43,943 nucleotides of DNA from Fibrobacter succinogenes (GTDB taxonomy: Bacteria; Fibrobacterota; Fibrobacteria; Fibrobacterales; Fibrobacteraceae), in contig CADCDO010000047.1 of assembly GCA_902800345.1 (NCBI GenBank), positions 1 through 43,943 on the forward strand, read 5' to 3'. A program made the position numbers and the translations under genes. The notes under the pieces were generated by a model. It was not told where the DNA came from. It saw nothing but the letters and a program-made list of their open reading frames with translations, and searched no databases. Of this stretch, positions 42,089-43,943 are shown piece by piece (position 1 is the first letter of the stretch; every line of letters begins with the position of its first letter).

Positions 42089-43943
42089 TCACTTGTTGTT
42101 CGCGCGGATGAGGTTGAGGGCCGAACCCGCCTTGAACCATGCCCACTGCTGTTCGTTGTAGGTGTGGCTTAAGGCGATGTTATCGACAGAGCCGTCCTTG
42201 TGGTGGGCGACGAGCGTGAACTCGGAACCCGGGGCGAACTTGGTGAGGCCAACGATGTCGAACACGTCCTGTTCCTGGATCTTGTCGTAGTCGGCAGCGT
42301 TCTTGAAGGTGAGGGCGAGCATGCCCTGCTTCTTGAGGTTCGTTTCGTGAATGCGGGCGAAGCTCTTCACGATCACGGCCTTCACACCGAGGAAGCGCGG
42401 TTCCATGGCGGCGTGTTCGCGGCTGGAGCCTTCACCGTAGTTTTCGTCACCGATCACGATGGAGCCCGTGCCCTTGGCCTTGTAAATCTTCGCAAGTTCC
42501 GGAACTTCCTTGTATTCACCGCACTGGCAGAGGACCTTGTTCGTTTCGCCATTGAAGGCGTTCACGGCGCCGATGAGCATGTTGTTCGAAATGTTTTCGA
42601 GGTGACCGCGGTAGTTGAGCCACGGACCGGCCATGGAAATGTGGTCGGTGGTGCACTTGCCCTTGGCCTTGATGAGGATCGGGGCACCAGCGATGTCCTT
42701 GCCGTCCCAAGCCGCGAACGGAGCGAGAGCCTGGAGGCGCTTGCTTTCCGGGTTGATGGAAACGGTAATCTTGGAACCGTCTTCTGCCGGAGCCTGGTAG
42801 CCTGCGTCCTTGACTTCGAAGCCCTTCGGCGGGAGTTCGCACTGTTCCGGCGGGTCGAGCTTCACGGCCTTGCCTTCGTTGTTCACGAGGGTGTCGGTCA
42901 TCGGGTTGAAGCGGATGTCGCCGCTGAGGGCTGCAATCACGGCCATGAGCGGGGAGGCAACGAATGCGTGCGTGTTCGGGTTGCCATCGGCGCGCTTCGC
43001 GAAGTTGCGGTTAAAGCTGTGGACGATGGTGTTGAGTTCCTTCTTGTCGGCTCCGGCGCGGTCCCAACGGCCAATGCAAGGACCGCAGGCGTTCGTCATA
43101 ATCGTTGCACCGAACTGCTTGAACAGGTCGATGAGGCCGTCGCGTTCGGCGGTGTAGCGCACCTGTTCGGAACCCGGGTTGATGAGGAGCGGGCACTTCG
43201 GGGAAAGACCCTTGGCGAGGGCCTGCTTGATCATGTTGGCGGCCATGAACAAATCTTCGTAGCTGGAGTTTGTGCAGCTGCCGATGAGGGCTGCGCTTAC
43301 GACCGGAGTGGATTCCGGCTTGGTTTCGGTGGCCTTGAGGCTTTCGGCCATGTCGGTCACGGCGTAGGCGCGGTCCGGGCTGAACGGGCCGTTGAAGTGC
43401 GGCACGAGCGTGCTCAGGTCAATTTCCACGACGCGGTCAAAGTACTTTTCCGGATTTGCTTCGACTTCGGGGTCGGCCTTGAGGTGTTCTGCAATCTTGT
43501 CGGCAGCGGCGGCCACGTCGGCACGGCCAGTCACCTTGAGGTAGCGGCTCATGGAATCGTCATAGCTGAAGGTGGAGCAGGTTGCGCCCACTTCGGCACC
43601 CATGTTGGCAATCGTTGCCTTGCCAGTAGCGGAGAGGCTGCGTGCGCCTTCGCCGAAGTATTCGATAATGGCGTTGGTGCCACCCTTAACGGTGAGGATG
43701 CCTGCGAGCTTGAGGATGATGTCCTTGGCAGTAGCGAAGCCCTGGAGCTTGCCGGTGAGCTTCACGCCGATCATCTTCGGGTACTTGAGTTCCCAGGGGA
43801 GGCCGACCATGGCGTCCACGGCGTCTGCACCGCCCACGCCAATCGCGAGCATGCCGAGGCCGCCAGCGTTCACGGTGTGGGAGTCGGTACCGATCATCAT
43901 TCCGCCCGGGAAGGCGTAGTTTTCGAGCACCACCTGGTGGATG
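42089..43943 (-). CDS. acn: Aconitate hydratase, mitochondrial-type (5' end outside window)
   Basis: Aconitase isomerises citrate to isocitrate in the TCA cycle using a 4Fe-4S cluster. The visible 617 residues start inside the protein ([14 protein letters not shown]) and run to the natural C-terminus, so about 130 N-terminal residues are missing beyond 43943. Landmarks are [21 protein letters not shown], cited by GTDSHT, the cluster Cys in GSCTNSS and the pair in ACGPCIGRW. The C-terminal swivel domain has [27 protein letters not shown] and [11 protein letters not shown]. The overall pattern matches the mitochondrial Aco group better than AcnA or AcnB of E. coli. A terminator follows. Confidence 0.95.
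   Translation of the reverse strand, partial: IHQVVLENYAFPGGMMIGTDSHTVNAGGLGMLAIGVGGADAVDAMVGLPWELKYPKMIGVKLTGKLQGFATAKDIILKLAGILTVKGGTNAIIEYFGEGARSLSATGKATIANMGAEVGATCSTFSYDDSMSRYLKVTGRADVAAAADKIAEHLKADPEVEANPEKYFDRVVEIDLSTLVPHFNGPFSPDRAYAVTDMAESLKATETKPESTPVVSAALIGSCTNSSYEDLFMAANMIKQALAKGLSPKCPLLINPGSEQVRYTAERDGLIDLFKQFGATIMTNACGPCIGRWDRAGADKKELNTIVHSFNRNFAKRADGNPNTHAFVASPLMAVIAALSGDIRFNPMTDTLVNNEGKAVKLDPPEQCELPPKGFEVKDAGYQAPAEDGSKITVSINPESKRLQALAPFAAWDGKDIAGAPILIKAKGKCTTDHISMAGPWLNYRGHLENISNNMLIGAVNAFNGETNKVLCQCGEYKEVPELAKIYKAKGTGSIVIGDENYGEGSSREHAAMEPRFLGVKAVIVKSFARIHETNLKKQGMLALTFKNAADYDKIQEQDVFDIVGLTKFAPGSEFTLVAHHKDGSVDNIALSHTYNEQQWAWFKAGSALNLIRANNK

Overview
The window looks like chromosomal DNA of a Fibrobacter-type bacterium (phylum Fibrobacterota). 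This is inferred from gene content and style: paired V-type ATPase K subunits, serine-rich lipoprotein linkers, a large exported cysteine-peptidase-like protein with calcium-type repeats, and many short dispersed TCATCCTGA/TCATTGCGAG repeats. No rRNA gene is present to confirm it and I see no tRNA gene.

Layout. 1-930: two tandem V-ATPase proteolipid genes. 930-1790: an intergenic stretch with two structured RNA candidates, one of them a minus-strand sRNA with its own promoter and terminator. 1790-5060: a lipoprotein, a fused trpCF gene carrying an in-frame repeat insertion, and a small serine hydrolase. 5140-7942: three related exported proteins made by tandem duplication, sharing a C-terminal tail. 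8044-10118 (minus): murA and a GYF_2-RDD membrane protein. 10185-17552: rapA and two exported proteins. 17722-23788: proB, scpB, mutS, an HD-domain protein and a RidA-family protein, separated by hairpin-rich repeats. 24211-27713: hemB, an MscS channel, hemL and a small lipoprotein. 27762-31160 (minus): a three-part transporter/acyltransferase/acyl-activating fusion. 40036-41825 (minus): a LeuT-like symporter with a 34-residue partner. 42089-43943 (minus): aconitase, cut by the window edge.

The most unusual part is 31660-39961, a visibly AT-rich island. It holds three families of small exported proteins (A: two lipoproteins; B: three intact lipoproteins and two decayed copies; C: three Cys-rich secreted proteins). 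Most are immediately preceded by, or overlap, a short reading frame or a headless C-terminal fragment. Scattered among them are fragments of one higher-GC linker (TSMPSNITLDDVDSEKAF). Two cassettes carry a nearly identical 215-bp block encoding a 48-residue peptide, followed by diverged family A lipoproteins. This pattern resembles arrays of displaced effector C-termini with exported immunity proteins, but no parent effector lies in the window. The island also holds a two-gene module with an AbiEii-like nucleotidyltransferase that lacks one catalytic Asp.

Elsewhere the genes are mostly housekeeping: tryptophan, proline and heme synthesis, peptidoglycan, mismatch repair, chromosome segregation and the TCA cycle.
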